In this document: one piece after another, positions 43,295 to 52,988 of the stretch
How the letters are laid out: the number at the start of each line of letters is the position of its first letter
How positions within the stretch are numbered: the first letter of the stretch is position 1
From: Massariosphaeria phaeospora
Taxonomy: Eukaryota > Ascomycota > Dothideomycetes > Pleosporales
Length of the DNA: 64,000 nucleotides
Assembly: GCA_011032825.1 (NCBI GenBank)
Contig: JAADJZ010000018.1
Span: forward strand, 1 to 64,000
Direction: 5' to 3'
Program-made: the position numbers and the translations under genes
The notes under the pieces: model-generated
Seen by the model: the letters and a program-made list of their open reading frames with translations, nothing else
The model's database searches: none
Told to the model about the DNA's origin: nothing

Positions 43295-45226
43295 ATGGCT
43301 GACTCCACTGTACCAGACTCTGGCGCCAGTGCCGTTCATATTGGATTCTGGCAAAACTATGATGGAGGCCGTCTCCAGGGCGCGCTGCTTACCTTGAGTA
43401 ACCAGAATGCCGCAGCCTTATTGTCCTTCCTCGCTGTTGCCGTTACGTTTGCCGCGAACAGAAGTTGGAAGATATGCCGGTTTGTCCTATACCAGTATCT
43501 GCGAACTCACACGGACGAAAACGACACTGCAGCTCAATCAAGGCGACAACTACAGGTCATCCTTAGGAACATAGTCACGGCTGGGAGTACCTTGTGGACT
43601 TTTATCGACATGTTCTGGACGAGACGGCGCGAGCGACAGTCTGCATTGCAATGGAATTGGAAGCCGACTGTCTTGGCCATTCTTTCAGCAACTCACCTAG
43701 CCGGATTCATCGCTGCCGGTATCCTAACCTCAAAAATTCTGGTTGGCAGGATAGTGGTCTCGAAACGAATTGACAGCTGTGGGCAGTGGCAAGCTAAAAA
43801 TAGCAGTGACCCCGCCTCACTACTTTCCTATCAAACTCTCCGGCTGAATGAGACCTTGGATGCAGAGAACTACGTCCGAAACTGCTACGGGCAAGGTGTG
43901 TCTCGTGGGATTCTGGATTGCGGGAAACTCTTTACACGATCTTTACCGTACCAAGTCGAGCACGATGTCGCTTGTCCATTTGGGGACGACCTGTGTTCGG
44001 ACAATCCCAAGGGAGCGTACGCTATGGATAGCGGACTTATATCGTTCAGTGATTTGGGCATCAACTCCCAGTTCGCGAGTCGTCTGTCTGTTCAGCGTCG
44101 AAGCCTGTGTACCGTCGTTCCTGACGGACCTTTCAAAGAACAAACACTCACATCTGATGATCTCCCCGTAACACTCCGAGCCAACGAAACAATTGAAGTA
44201 TACAAATTTTTGACTATAGACGAGGAAGACGACAGCAATCTTTACTATCGTTCGGACAACTACAGCGGAACGTACAACCTAATGGCCTACCATCTCCCGT
44301 ACGAGCCCGAACAGATCGCGGCACCCATCCGTCCCAATCCCAACGACCACGACGCCAGCGTAATCCTCCTCCGTCAAAATGGTGTCCAATACCTGACCAC
44401 GCACGACGATCCCTGGTTTTCAGTCAAGCAGGGCATAGAGTTCGACAACAGCACCGGTCTCATCCGCCCCGATCTTATCCGCTACGAGACCGACCGCTTC
44501 CTCAACGTTCTTGCCTGTGACGAGCGCGTCCGATTTTGCAATGCGCTAACCAACACCTGCAGTCCCTGGACAGGGCTCTACACCTCCACTTACAATCTCA
44601 ATACCGCAATCAGCATTCTCGCCGGCCCCTCCATGCACAACACCACCACCGCCTACGACGAGCTCGGCAAAACTGTCACCCTCGTAAGCCTCTCCCTCCC
44701 ACTCACCTCGCTCCCCGACAGCATCCGCAACCGGCCTGGCGCGTCCGCCCTCCAAGCTGCCCGTTACCTCAACCTCAACCTGCAGTACCACCTCGAGCCC
44801 GCGCAGTGGAAGATCGAGCTCAACTACTGGTTCAGCATGGCACTCGCGCGCCTGCAGCTCGAACTCTTCAACACGATCGAGAAGCCGCCGAGCGTCGACG
44901 AAGCCCAGGCCGTGAACACGTGGAGTGACAGCGGCCTGACGAGCCTGTGCGGCAGGATCAAGTTCCGTAGTGCGAATCATGCGAGTTTGAGCGCCGTGGG
45001 TGTCGGGCTTGTGGTGGGGCTCGTGACGCTGCTGGTGCTGGGGAGTTGGGTCGACGGCGTGTTGGCGTGGGTGCCGGGCGAGTGGGCACAGCGCGTGGTA
45101 AGGGAGTGGCAGGAGTGGGAGAACTTGAGCATGCTGGGCGAGATTGAGGGATGGCGGGCGCGGATTGGCGATTTGAGTGATCCGTTCGAGGTGCGGGGTT
45201 GGACGGAGGTGCATGAGACGAAGTAG
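43295..45226 (+). CDS. Large fungal membrane protein of unknown function
   Basis: A single exon of 643 aa from ATG 43295. Hydrophobic segments lie at about 32-55 (TLSNQNAAALLSFLAVAVTFA), 90-107, 125-150 (ATHLAGFIAAGILTSKILVG) and near the C-terminus (ASLSAVGVGLVVGLVTLLVLGSWVDGVL, about 565-592). Between the third and last lies a loop of roughly 400 residues with several cysteines (SCGQW, NCYG, LDCG, CPFGDDLC, ACDERVRFCN) and N-glycosylation sequons (NSS, NET, NYS, NST, NTT). That makes it probably extracellular and disulphide-bonded. This topology is shared by unnamed fungal membrane proteins I have a sense of, but no activity is known to me. The frame is intact. Confidence 0.75.
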   Translation: MADSTVPDSGASAVHIGFWQNYDGGRLQGALLTLSNQNAAALLSFLAVAVTFAANRSWKICRFVLYQYLRTHTDENDTAAQSRRQLQVILRNIVTAGSTLWTFIDMFWTRRRERQSALQWNWKPTVLAILSATHLAGFIAAGILTSKILVGRIVVSKRIDSCGQWQAKNSSDPASLLSYQTLRLNETLDAENYVRNCYGQGVSRGILDCGKLFTRSLPYQVEHDVACPFGDDLCSDNPKGAYAMDSGLISFSDLGINSQFASRLSVQRRSLCTVVPDGPFKEQTLTSDDLPVTLRANETIEVYKFLTIDEEDDSNLYYRSDNYSGTYNLMAYHLPYEPEQIAAPIRPNPNDHDASVILLRQNGVQYLTTHDDPWFSVKQGIEFDNSTGLIRPDLIRYETDRFLNVLACDERVRFCNALTNTCSPWTGLYTSTYNLNTAISILAGPSMHNTTTAYDELGKTVTLVSLSLPLTSLPDSIRNRPGASALQAARYLNLNLQYHLEPAQWKIELNYWFSMALARLQLELFNTIEKPPSVDEAQAVNTWSDSGLTSLCGRIKFRSANHASLSAVGVGLVVGLVTLLVLGSWVDGVLAWVPGEWAQRVVREWQEWENLSMLGEIEGWRARIGDLSDPFEVRGWTEVHETK

Positions 45227-46287
45227 AGGAGCGGCATGGAAGATGGTGTAGGTAAATATTGTCATATCCAGTTCGGCTCAGTCTATGCAGCAGTAGGACA
45301 CTCGAGTTGACCCAAATCTTACAAACAGCTAAGTGACTACTTTTTACAGCCGCTAACTAAACTCTTATAGTGCCTTGCCTTTTACTTCTTCTTCCCCTTA
45401 TTCTATTCCCCTCATCGCTATTATCACACAACAAATAACAAAAGTACCTTAGTTCAGTCTCAAATAAGAAACACCGTAGAATAGCAATGTCCCTCGATGC
45501 ATCACCTTATACTAAACCCCATTTCTAAAGCCCCTCAATAAATCAACCATACCAGCTTAGCTGTGAACGCTACCAAGACCTGTCAGAGTGACGCTTAGGA
45601 AACGGCAAACCTACTCTTTCTTCCCAGGCTCGCTCCGCCATAGTAGATACCGAAGATACCGAAGATGCGGAGAACCCTCAGCCCGCCCAGTAAATTAACG
45701 CCACTCATCGATTCCCAGGCGCCCGAATAACGATCCCGCGAAAAGGACGGCACCGAGGCGGAGCGGGGCTGGGCTTGGCGTGGCCGGTCAGTTTCTTCAG
45801 GCGCTGAGGTCAGTGGAGGAGGATCGCGTTGAGGGAGGGGGTGTCTCGGGTAGGGATACGAGGAGGACAACGAGCAATGTGGGGCCTGCGAACCAGAGCA
45901 TCGCCCGGGCTGGTACTGTTCATTTTGCGTGAATAAAAGGCAACCGAACCGGATGCCACTGCAATTTTGCCTGACGCATCTGGGTGTTGTTAGCTTGTTG
46001 GCTCATGATATCTGGGGATTGCGAACGCAGAGGCGTGCGGCGGTTTCGAGCGTGAGGGGCAGGGCAGTTGAGGTTCGAATTGGACGCTCTGTGAAGGCGG
46101 GCTTTAGCGAAGTGAAACGGAAGACTGGTGGGTAACTCCGGTGCTGGTTCTCGGCTTGCACTGCGGGTCTGCTGACGAGTGGGCGGAGAGCCTGGTGTGC
46201 CTGTTGGCCAATGTCCTTTTCTTTTGGAGAGGAGAGGAAGGGAAAAGTGAGAAGTAGGAAGTATCGCACCGGACTCAGCATCGCTCT
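45227..46287. other. Intergenic, no gene recognised
   Basis: About 1.06 kb between the membrane-protein gene and the MFS relic. A minus-strand open frame at 45595-45870 is Arg/Pro/Ser-rich with no recognisable domain and is not called. Confidence 0.4.
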
Positions 46288-46860
46288 ACCCTCACCCCTG
46301 CCCCACAACGCAATCATATACGACATCTCCCTGCCCCCTAAAAAATCCCCATACCTCGCTACTGTATTCCCCAAACATGGCGCGCCGAACGAAGACGATG
46401 TACGTCTAGATATAGATGTAGGTGGGATTCCGCCCGATAACAGGGAGTCCAGACAGCGGCGCAAATATTAGCGGCCCAAGCCCGTACCCGAAGGCGTATA
46501 GTGGTAGGCCGAGAGCAGCTGGAGTGTTGCGCGCGTGAAACACGGCGGTGATGGCGGGGATGCTCGCTGTGTATGTGGAAGAGCTGATGTACACGGACGC
46601 CGTGTAGTCAGGAAATCCACATTCTTTTCTTTAACGACCAGTTGTGCGGGTTGGCGGTGTCGGTGGCGCTGTACTATGTCACGAGCGTGATGCCGTCGGG
46701 GATGCCATGACTATGGGGTCGTGGGTCGTCGAACTTGTCGAGGCCTTGCTCTATGTTGGTGACGGGTTTGGGCGCGGTGCTGCTGATGTCGGTCGAGGGT
46801 GTTTCTGAGGACTTGGGGTCTTGCCGTCGGCCTCGACATACCTGACCACTGCGACCATGA
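46288..46860 (-). pseudogene. Decayed MFS multidrug-type transporter (N-terminal half)
   Basis: Minus-strand fragments line up in order with the N-terminal half of DHA1-type MFS transporters. Near 46640-46790 one frame gives ITLVT, a TAG, then YSATDTANPHNWSLKKRMW, matching the family's pre-TM1 NPxNWS motif. Near 46406-46590 another frame gives SSSTYTASIPAI and LPLYAFGYGLGPLIFAPLS then VIGRNPTYIYI, matching TM1-TM2 and the following loop. Near 46288-46386 a third frame gives GAPCLGNTVARYGD and MSYMIALW, matching the TM4-TM5 region. The frame is broken by stops and at least two shifts, and no second half is seen. It lies 1 kb from the polyketide genes and may be their lost exporter. Confidence 0.75.
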
Positions 46861-47875
46861 TGAACCTTGACCGAACATGCCGAACCTTTTCTTCGCTATT
46901 CTAGTGCATCCAAACTACATTATCTGTATATGCGACCTCGTGCGTCCTAGCCAATGACATGCAGTACGCAGCTATGCAACGATAGGCCACGATGGGTATT
47001 ATGTGTGAGGAGGACGAGAGAAGCGACGATTTTCACAAGTCATCTTGACAAACCATGGTCCCAAGAGTGCGCTCTACTAAACAGCCACCTATTTAGCTTA
47101 TGCTGAAATTAAATAAGGCTCTGCTATAGGCTGGCGAGAACCTTCTCTATGCAGCAATGGAGGAAAGTGATAAGAAGTTTAAACGCTGGAACAAACTTTT
47201 ACTAACTGCCCATCACTAGATGACCTTGTCGGGCTTGTCAACTAGAAGATAGGCAGGCGACTTACCTACGATATGCTTACGCCCTTGTGACTGCTGTCTG
47301 TTGATGAAAAGCTGTTGCCGTATAGTGGAAATTAGGTGCACGCTAGGACCCACTAAATATGCCGAAGAGTGGTAGCCACCTTACTGGACAGAGACTATAC
47401 TGTCGCCACATTCATGTGATCAAATCCTCACACATTCTAACTGCTTAATTTTGCACCCTGCAACTGCTGCTAGGTTCTGCGGGGATTAATGAATGCAGTA
47501 CAGACAGTCGTTGGGGCAACGGGCATCGTGGGCAAATACGGCGCGTGTCATGCGCAATTAATCAGCTATCTGAAGTTTGCTATGTAAAAACAACGCCACG
47601 GCTCAACTAGACATTTGAAATCATTCACGACATAACTCGACCTAAGAAGCAGCTCCAGCTGATTTCGACACATCCCCACTCTGTGTAGAGCCCATTTTCC
47701 AGTTAAGGCGCAGCAAGTGGCATCTCATCGGAATACGGAGAACCCAATTCGTACTCGGTAGCATTGACTGCTCGTGTGGTGCCCGGCCTAGATTGCATGG
47801 AGGCGTCTGCCTGTAATATGATATCTTTCTTCGAATAAGACCGTTACATCTCCGCTTTTATACCACGTACGAGAC
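46861..47875. other. Intergenic, no gene recognised
   Basis: About 1 kb between the MFS relic and the 3' end of the monooxygenase gene. It could contain further unrecognisable remnants of the transporter or its promoter. Confidence 0.4.
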
Positions 47876-49741
47876 CTAAGGAAGAAACAAGTCGGAGAAA
47901 TACCACTCAGTATCATGCAGAACATAAATCTTGGGCACCAAGAAGCCGCCCCAAGCCTTCCCAAACCTGATCCCGTATCGCTTCGCCAGCACATGCGGGA
48001 TGAACAGCAAAAACGAAATGACGCGCTGCGCATAGTACGTCCACCACGACCAAAAGATCAGGAGCACGAATCCTCGCGAAATTTTGGTGTCACTCCATAT
48101 GTTCGTTCGCTGCAGGACCTCGCTCACCAATGCCGGGTTGGCGTCCGGGCCACGGTTCCGATACCAGATGGGCCAATGCGGATAGAACCACCATTTGATC
48201 ATCAACCCGTCATACAAGACAAAGAAAGACAGCAAGGTGCCAATCCAGAGAAGAGCAGCTTGTTTCAAACTGACGGGACATAGGTTCGGCGCAATGGCGA
48301 GCAGCGCCAGTGCTACCACACCCAGTAGATGGGCATTGAAAGCCAATACACACAAGGCCGGCAAATGAGGCTCGCATCCAACACGCCTGGCGACGCTTTC
48401 CAGAAACGCATTCCAATCCACCAAGCTATCCAGGTCCGGGCTGATGTAGTAATACTCGCGTTCGGTCAGCTTGTCGCGATACGCGCGCCCCGCATAATCT
48501 CGGGGAAGTTGTCGATCCCCACGCAGTACCATGCTGATATAGCGCGATTGAATTTCCGCCATGGGCGGGATGCCGCCCTGGTGCGGACGGGCGTAGCCGG
48601 AGAAGAACAGGCAGTGGCCAAGGCGTTCGGGGAAGCAGTGAAGGTACCACGATCGCGGGTTTGCGTCGAAATTGTCGACCTTCAACCATGGGAACTGCAC
48701 GGTATAGCCTGTACACAGAACGACGACGTCAAATTCGCGCTTCTCCAGGTTGCCATCTGGCATAGTAAACTCGACGGATGTTCCTTTCGTGGATACGTCT
48801 GGCGTGATCAGGACCTCTATCTTGCCGTCCCCCCACGCCTCACACATACGCTGGTTCTTAGTAACGTATGTCGCTTGATCGTTCATAAGCAACGCCGAAG
48901 TCGTGCTATCCAGACACATTTCCGACAGCGTGCGGTTGAGAATCGGCAGCTTCCACAGCAATCGTCGCCAGAAGCCGTAGAAGAACACATTCTGCGCGGC
49001 GCTCATGCGGTTCGTGGTCGCGGATTCCAAGAAGCAATTAACGGGGAACTTCTTTTCCTTGCTGTCTTTGACTTGCGGCATCTCCGCGTCGGCGACAAGG
49101 AAGCGCGGGCCAAAGCAGTTGGGACGGCGGAGCCAGACTGTGGTGTTTGGTGTCAAGTCGCCTAGATCCGCAGAGATGTCGGCGGCGCTTTCACCGCCTC
49201 CTATGAGGAGGACGCGGAGTTGCTTTTCTTTGACTTCTCTTCGGAAGTCGTGGGTGTAGTTCGACGAGTGGACCATCCTTCCGCTGAATCCGTCGAGTTG
49301 AGGTGGCAAGTCTTTCGGAGCTTGATGGGCACCCGTGGCCACAATGAGTGCATCTGCAATTTCCACTCGTCTCTCTGGCCCTTCTTGTACCTCTATCCTC
49401 CATTTACCTTCGTCATTCAGAGCGGCACTGATGACTTCGGTGTTGTACTTGATGTGTTTGTCCAGATCGAAGTGCGACGCGTAGTCTTTCAGGTACTGCA
49501 GGTACTCTTCGCCGTTAGGGTAGCATTGCAGGTCTCGGTTTGGAAAGTCGGAGAACGCCATGGCCCAGTTTGATAGCGTGAGGTGTAGATCGTGGTACAT
49601 TGCCGAGCTTGCAAAGACACCGCCCAGAGATGGAGCCCGTTCGAAGGTCGTCGCGTCGTGGCCTCCTGCGAGCATCTCTTTGAGAGCGGGAAGGCCGCAG
49701 GGGCCGGCGCCCATGATGATGACTCGTTTTTTGGCGGCCAT
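47876..49741 (-). CDS. FAD/NADPH-dependent flavin monooxygenase (FMO type)
   Basis: A single exon of 621 aa from ATG 49741. The FAD-binding motif GAGPCG is at 11-16, with the second-strand acid in FERAPSLGG. The FMO fingerprint FxGxxxHxxxY is exact at 152-162 (F152, G154, H158, Y162). The NADPH-binding GGGESA is at 181-186, and a CTGY motif lies in the second half. Class B enzymes of this type carry out N- or S-oxygenation, Baeyer-Villiger or related oxygenations. After about residue 465 there is an unusual extension with two hydrophobic segments (LGVVALALLAIAPNL, ALLWIGTLLSFFVLYDGLMI) and more aromatic-rich sequence, so it is probably membrane-bound. It is divergent from the O-methyltransferase across about 1.17 kb and is the left-most intact tailoring gene of the polyketide locus. 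Confidence 0.9.
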   Translation of the reverse strand: MAAKKRVIIMGAGPCGLPALKEMLAGGHDATTFERAPSLGGVFASSAMYHDLHLTLSNWAMAFSDFPNRDLQCYPNGEEYLQYLKDYASHFDLDKHIKYNTEVISAALNDEGKWRIEVQEGPERRVEIADALIVATGAHQAPKDLPPQLDGFSGRMVHSSNYTHDFRREVKEKQLRVLLIGGGESAADISADLGDLTPNTTVWLRRPNCFGPRFLVADAEMPQVKDSKEKKFPVNCFLESATTNRMSAAQNVFFYGFWRRLLWKLPILNRTLSEMCLDSTTSALLMNDQATYVTKNQRMCEAWGDGKIEVLITPDVSTKGTSVEFTMPDGNLEKREFDVVVLCTGYTVQFPWLKVDNFDANPRSWYLHCFPERLGHCLFFSGYARPHQGGIPPMAEIQSRYISMVLRGDRQLPRDYAGRAYRDKLTEREYYYISPDLDSLVDWNAFLESVARRVGCEPHLPALCVLAFNAHLLGVVALALLAIAPNLCPVSLKQAALLWIGTLLSFFVLYDGLMIKWWFYPHWPIWYRNRGPDANPALVSEVLQRTNIWSDTKISRGFVLLIFWSWWTYYAQRVISFLLFIPHVLAKRYGIRFGKAWGGFLVPKIYVLHDTEWYFSDLFLP

Positions 49742-50911
49742 CGTGTTTACAAATTTCTGCGATGCTGTAAGTAGGGTGGAAGATAGACAATGGTTAGAAG
49801 AGTCTGCAGAATATCCAAAAGCCGATATAAACCCTTAGTTTTATACGGGTTACATCCACCCCGCTCTTTGCAACTGCCGCGCAAGCTGTTGAATATGGAC
49901 ATGATGCGAGCAATCCATCAACCAATGCGCACTGCAGATGCCAAATCTTGGCCATCTACAATAGGTTGTAGATAAAGCAAGCTGGTGAGCGCATAGAGCA
50001 ACAGTAACCGACCAACATGGTCGCGAGGGCTCGGGTGCAACCACTATTTTTATCCCCTCCATAGAAGCTGACAACACACGTCTAGAGCTTCTTTTGGATA
50101 CCCCAGGCTGTTCAAGATTAATAATCTCGTCTTATAGTGTCACACATAGATAAAATCTACCAATCACAGCTAAACTAAGTAGACTAGTTAACTAGTCTAA
50201 GCTTATGCGGGGACGATGCAGCGACAGTGCATGATTCATAAGCATGAGAGACGTTTGATGCATTATCTCGGCGTGTACAGTTCATCAACATTGAATGGGT
50301 GGGGGGTACGGGAGTTGAGCCTACTGGGATTGCAAAGGTCGACAATGGGCAGATGATGCGAAGAATGGATCCTCAATCAAAATTCCCAACTTAACAAAAG
50401 TTGAATTATCAAGTTTATGTCAAAGCCTACATACCTATGTGGGTGTAGGGCTCAAATCTTGACAGCATATGGCAGGGCAAAACTATAGCGGATTTGTCTG
50501 TGGAATTTCGTGCACTGCAACTCCCTGAAGTCGTAGCTATCTCCAATAGGAAATTTTCCCGAGTGACAATGAGGGCACTACTCAGCACACCCCAGTCTTG
50601 AGGTGCATTCAATGCGACACATTAGCCTTACCACGTATCTATGTACAGGGGTGGGGGAATGCATACTAGAAGAATTTTCGCTGCATCCATACCTGCAGGT
50701 CAGGAAAGACATAACGCAAGCTCTCTTTTGCCTGGAAACAGCATGTTTCCTCCGTTTACAGCTTGGCGCGCTGACCCTTTTTCTCCAGAAAGATAAATGG
50801 GGCGCAGGTACTCGACACGAACACGATGGATAGTGCGAGACCGAGAACTTGACATTAGAAATCTCGGCCCCCGGTATGGTGAACAAATACGCCATATAAA
50901 CAGTGGAAGTC
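49742..50911. promoter_or_regulatory. Shared divergent promoter of monooxygenase and O-methyltransferase
   Basis: 1.17 kb between two divergent starts. Direct observations: a perfect 20-bp palindrome at 50180-50199, a TATA-like CATATAAAC at about 50893-50901 immediately upstream of the O-methyltransferase, and a GATATAAAC on the + strand near 49824, facing away from the monooxygenase. No coding sequence is supported. Co-regulation of the two genes is an inference. Confidence 0.5.
50180..50199. promoter_or_regulatory. Perfect 20-bp palindrome, candidate regulator site
   Basis: The sequence centred on GTTAAC, with half-site TAGACTAGTT, equals its own reverse complement over all 20 bases. It lies in the divergent promoter, about 440 bp from the monooxygenase start and 710 bp from the methyltransferase start. 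I did not find the same motif by eye upstream of the PKS or oxoamine synthase, so a pathway-wide role is unproven. Confidence 0.35.
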
Positions 50912-52165
50912 ATGACTTTCGATGTCTACTTCATGCGCGACGACTATTCCTCCATCATGAAAGCCAAACGTCAAGATCTGCTGCGATTGCTGGCAGCCGC
51001 CAAAGCCACCGCTGCCGAACTTGAAGACGAACTTACACTCGATGCAAAATTCCGCCTCCAAGCTTCCGAAGCATGCAAGCAACTTACACGCACACTTCAA
51101 AAGCCGGTTGACCGCGCTATGGACTTAGTCTTCCAGCCAGTACTTCCTGCAGCTTTGCAAGTAGCCCTGGACGCTGGATGGGTCGCCCATATCAACGACA
51201 GCGCCAATGGACACGAAACGAGTGTCACGGCTAGACAGATTGCGAAAGACACATCATCCGATGTTGAATTGGTGAAGCGACTCATGAGAGTGTTGACTGC
51301 CGACGGAACGATTCACGAAACACGATCCAATGAATACGCACCCACTTCCTTCAGCAAGCTGTTTGATAATCCAGCATGGGCGAACGGACTTCGACATTCG
51401 CTACGCGACTTCAATATCACGCTGGCTGGAATGCCGGCTTTCCTCGCAAAACACCAGTACAATCTGGAGAACACTCAAGAAACCTTGTACAAGCACGTAC
51501 ACGGAGCCAGTTTCTTTGAGCACGTACTCGCGGGTGGAGACATGGGTGCCCAGTTTAACAGCTTCATGTCCGTTATTCGGGATGGCAAAAAACCGTGGTT
51601 CGATGTTTATCCCGTTGCAGAGAGATTGGAAGTATCTTCTCCCGCAGACGCTGTGCTAGTGGATGTGGGTGGGGGAAAAGGACATGATCTGATAGCGTTC
51701 TCGCAGTTCATGGCAAGATTACAGATGCAAGGTAAACTGGTGCTGCAGGACCAGCCTTCTGCGATTGAAGGTATCCCAACAGAGCATGCAAGTAGCATCG
51801 AAATCCAGGCGCATGACTTCTTCACTCCACAGAAGGTCATAGGAGCGCGGGCCTATTTCCTGAAGCATATTTTGCACAACTGGTCCGATGAAGACTGCGT
51901 CGACATTCTGACTCGTATTCGGGATGCCATGAAGTCGGGATATTCGAAGATACTCATCAACGAGTTTGTTTTGCCGGACGAAAAATGCGATTCAACGTCT
52001 GCAACAAGAGATGTTGTCATGATGGCGTTGCTCGACGCCAAAGAGAGATCAAGGGAGCAGTGGGGAGCTTTGATCGAGATGACTGGGGGCTTAGCGATCG
52101 ACAGCGTTTGGCCGCTTGGGTTTGGGGATGGGAGCATTATCGAAGTTACCAAGGAAGACGTATAG
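50912..52165 (+). CDS. SAM-dependent O-methyltransferase (COMT-like class)
   Basis: A single exon of 417 aa if ATG 50912 is used. A TATA-like element lies only about 15 bp upstream, so translation may begin at 50933 or at 50957, where MKAKRQDLLRLLAAAKATA gives the N-terminal helix usual in this family (402 aa). The N-terminal half is a winged-helix dimerisation domain (SVTARQIAKDTSSDVELVKRLMRVL, YAPTSFSKLF). The SAM site is VDVGGGKGHD at about 250. The acid LVLQDQP follows, and the catalytic-base region is LKHILHNWSDEDC (His at about 322) with ILINEFVLPDE. Family knowledge: it methylates a hydroxyl group on a small molecule, here probably the polyketide product. It is convergent with the PKS gene. 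Confidence 0.88.
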   Translation: MTFDVYFMRDDYSSIMKAKRQDLLRLLAAAKATAAELEDELTLDAKFRLQASEACKQLTRTLQKPVDRAMDLVFQPVLPAALQVALDAGWVAHINDSANGHETSVTARQIAKDTSSDVELVKRLMRVLTADGTIHETRSNEYAPTSFSKLFDNPAWANGLRHSLRDFNITLAGMPAFLAKHQYNLENTQETLYKHVHGASFFEHVLAGGDMGAQFNSFMSVIRDGKKPWFDVYPVAERLEVSSPADAVLVDVGGGKGHDLIAFSQFMARLQMQGKLVLQDQPSAIEGIPTEHASSIEIQAHDFFTPQKVIGARAYFLKHILHNWSDEDCVDILTRIRDAMKSGYSKILINEFVLPDEKCDSTSATRDVVMMALLDAKERSREQWGALIEMTGGLAIDSVWPLGFGDGSIIEVTKEDV

Positions 52166-52988
52166 AGCAAAAAGGTAGGCCGAGACCTTCATGTTACGGT
52201 ACTTGATCCATGGGATATTCGCTTTATTAGTTGTCTTGATCACATTGTTTCGTTCCAGGCCCGCGGTGAGGGGAACTTTTCCCTGGTGGCTCGTCGAGCG
52301 GCCATGATCGCGGGCGGGAGGGGTTCGAAACGGCGTCGGGTAGAAATAAACAGTACCGGCCGGGAAATTGCGCATACTGTCGCCAATCATAAATCGTGTA
52401 TCCCCGCCCTCCTCCACGATTCTTCAGAAATTAGGGCGGTTTAGATCGAATAGGAAGGCGAGGCTTGTAAACACACCCTTGTTTGTTGCGGGCGTCAAGA
52501 CACGAATTACAGACAGATTGAGTAGTCATCCTTGTTCATATGGGTTCGACGAAGTAGGCAAGGTATGTCATCGGTGATTCTGTATCTTGGTCTTCGGATC
52601 GTAATCAACCTCGCCAACTATCCACCGGCTATGGATATAATTCATCAATCATGTTTTCGCTTTCGGTGTAAGCAGCGGCTTCAGAATCATCCGAGAAGTT
52701 GATAACGCGGCGAAAAGGTGGATAACTGACATGATTTTTCGTGCTTCCCTCTTGCTCGGGATGTCAGCATAGCGAAAGTGGAGATCTCGGAAGGAAGCAG
52801 ACGCGTCTCTGCCTGATATGCAGCGGCACTGCCAACCTCAACGTGACTTACTTCTAGATGCAAATTTTCTTGCTTCAGCTGCTCTTCAGGATAATATCAT
52901 CCCTCATAGTTGAATCCTAGCTACATCTCCCAGCTACGCTCTCTACCTACGGGAAATCCCTCAAAATCCTACAGAAAGCATCGTCTCC
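52166..52988. other. Intergenic between convergent O-methyltransferase and PKS genes
   Basis: 823 bp between the two stop codons. No gene is recognised; both 3' untranslated regions must end here. Confidence 0.45.

Noticed and set aside
44546..45265. 239-aa minus-strand frame
   Set aside because: Antisense to the 643-aa membrane protein; His/Pro/Arg-rich shadow.
45595..45870. 91-aa minus-strand frame
   Set aside because: Arg/Pro/Ser-rich, no domain, no splice or start support; too weak to call.
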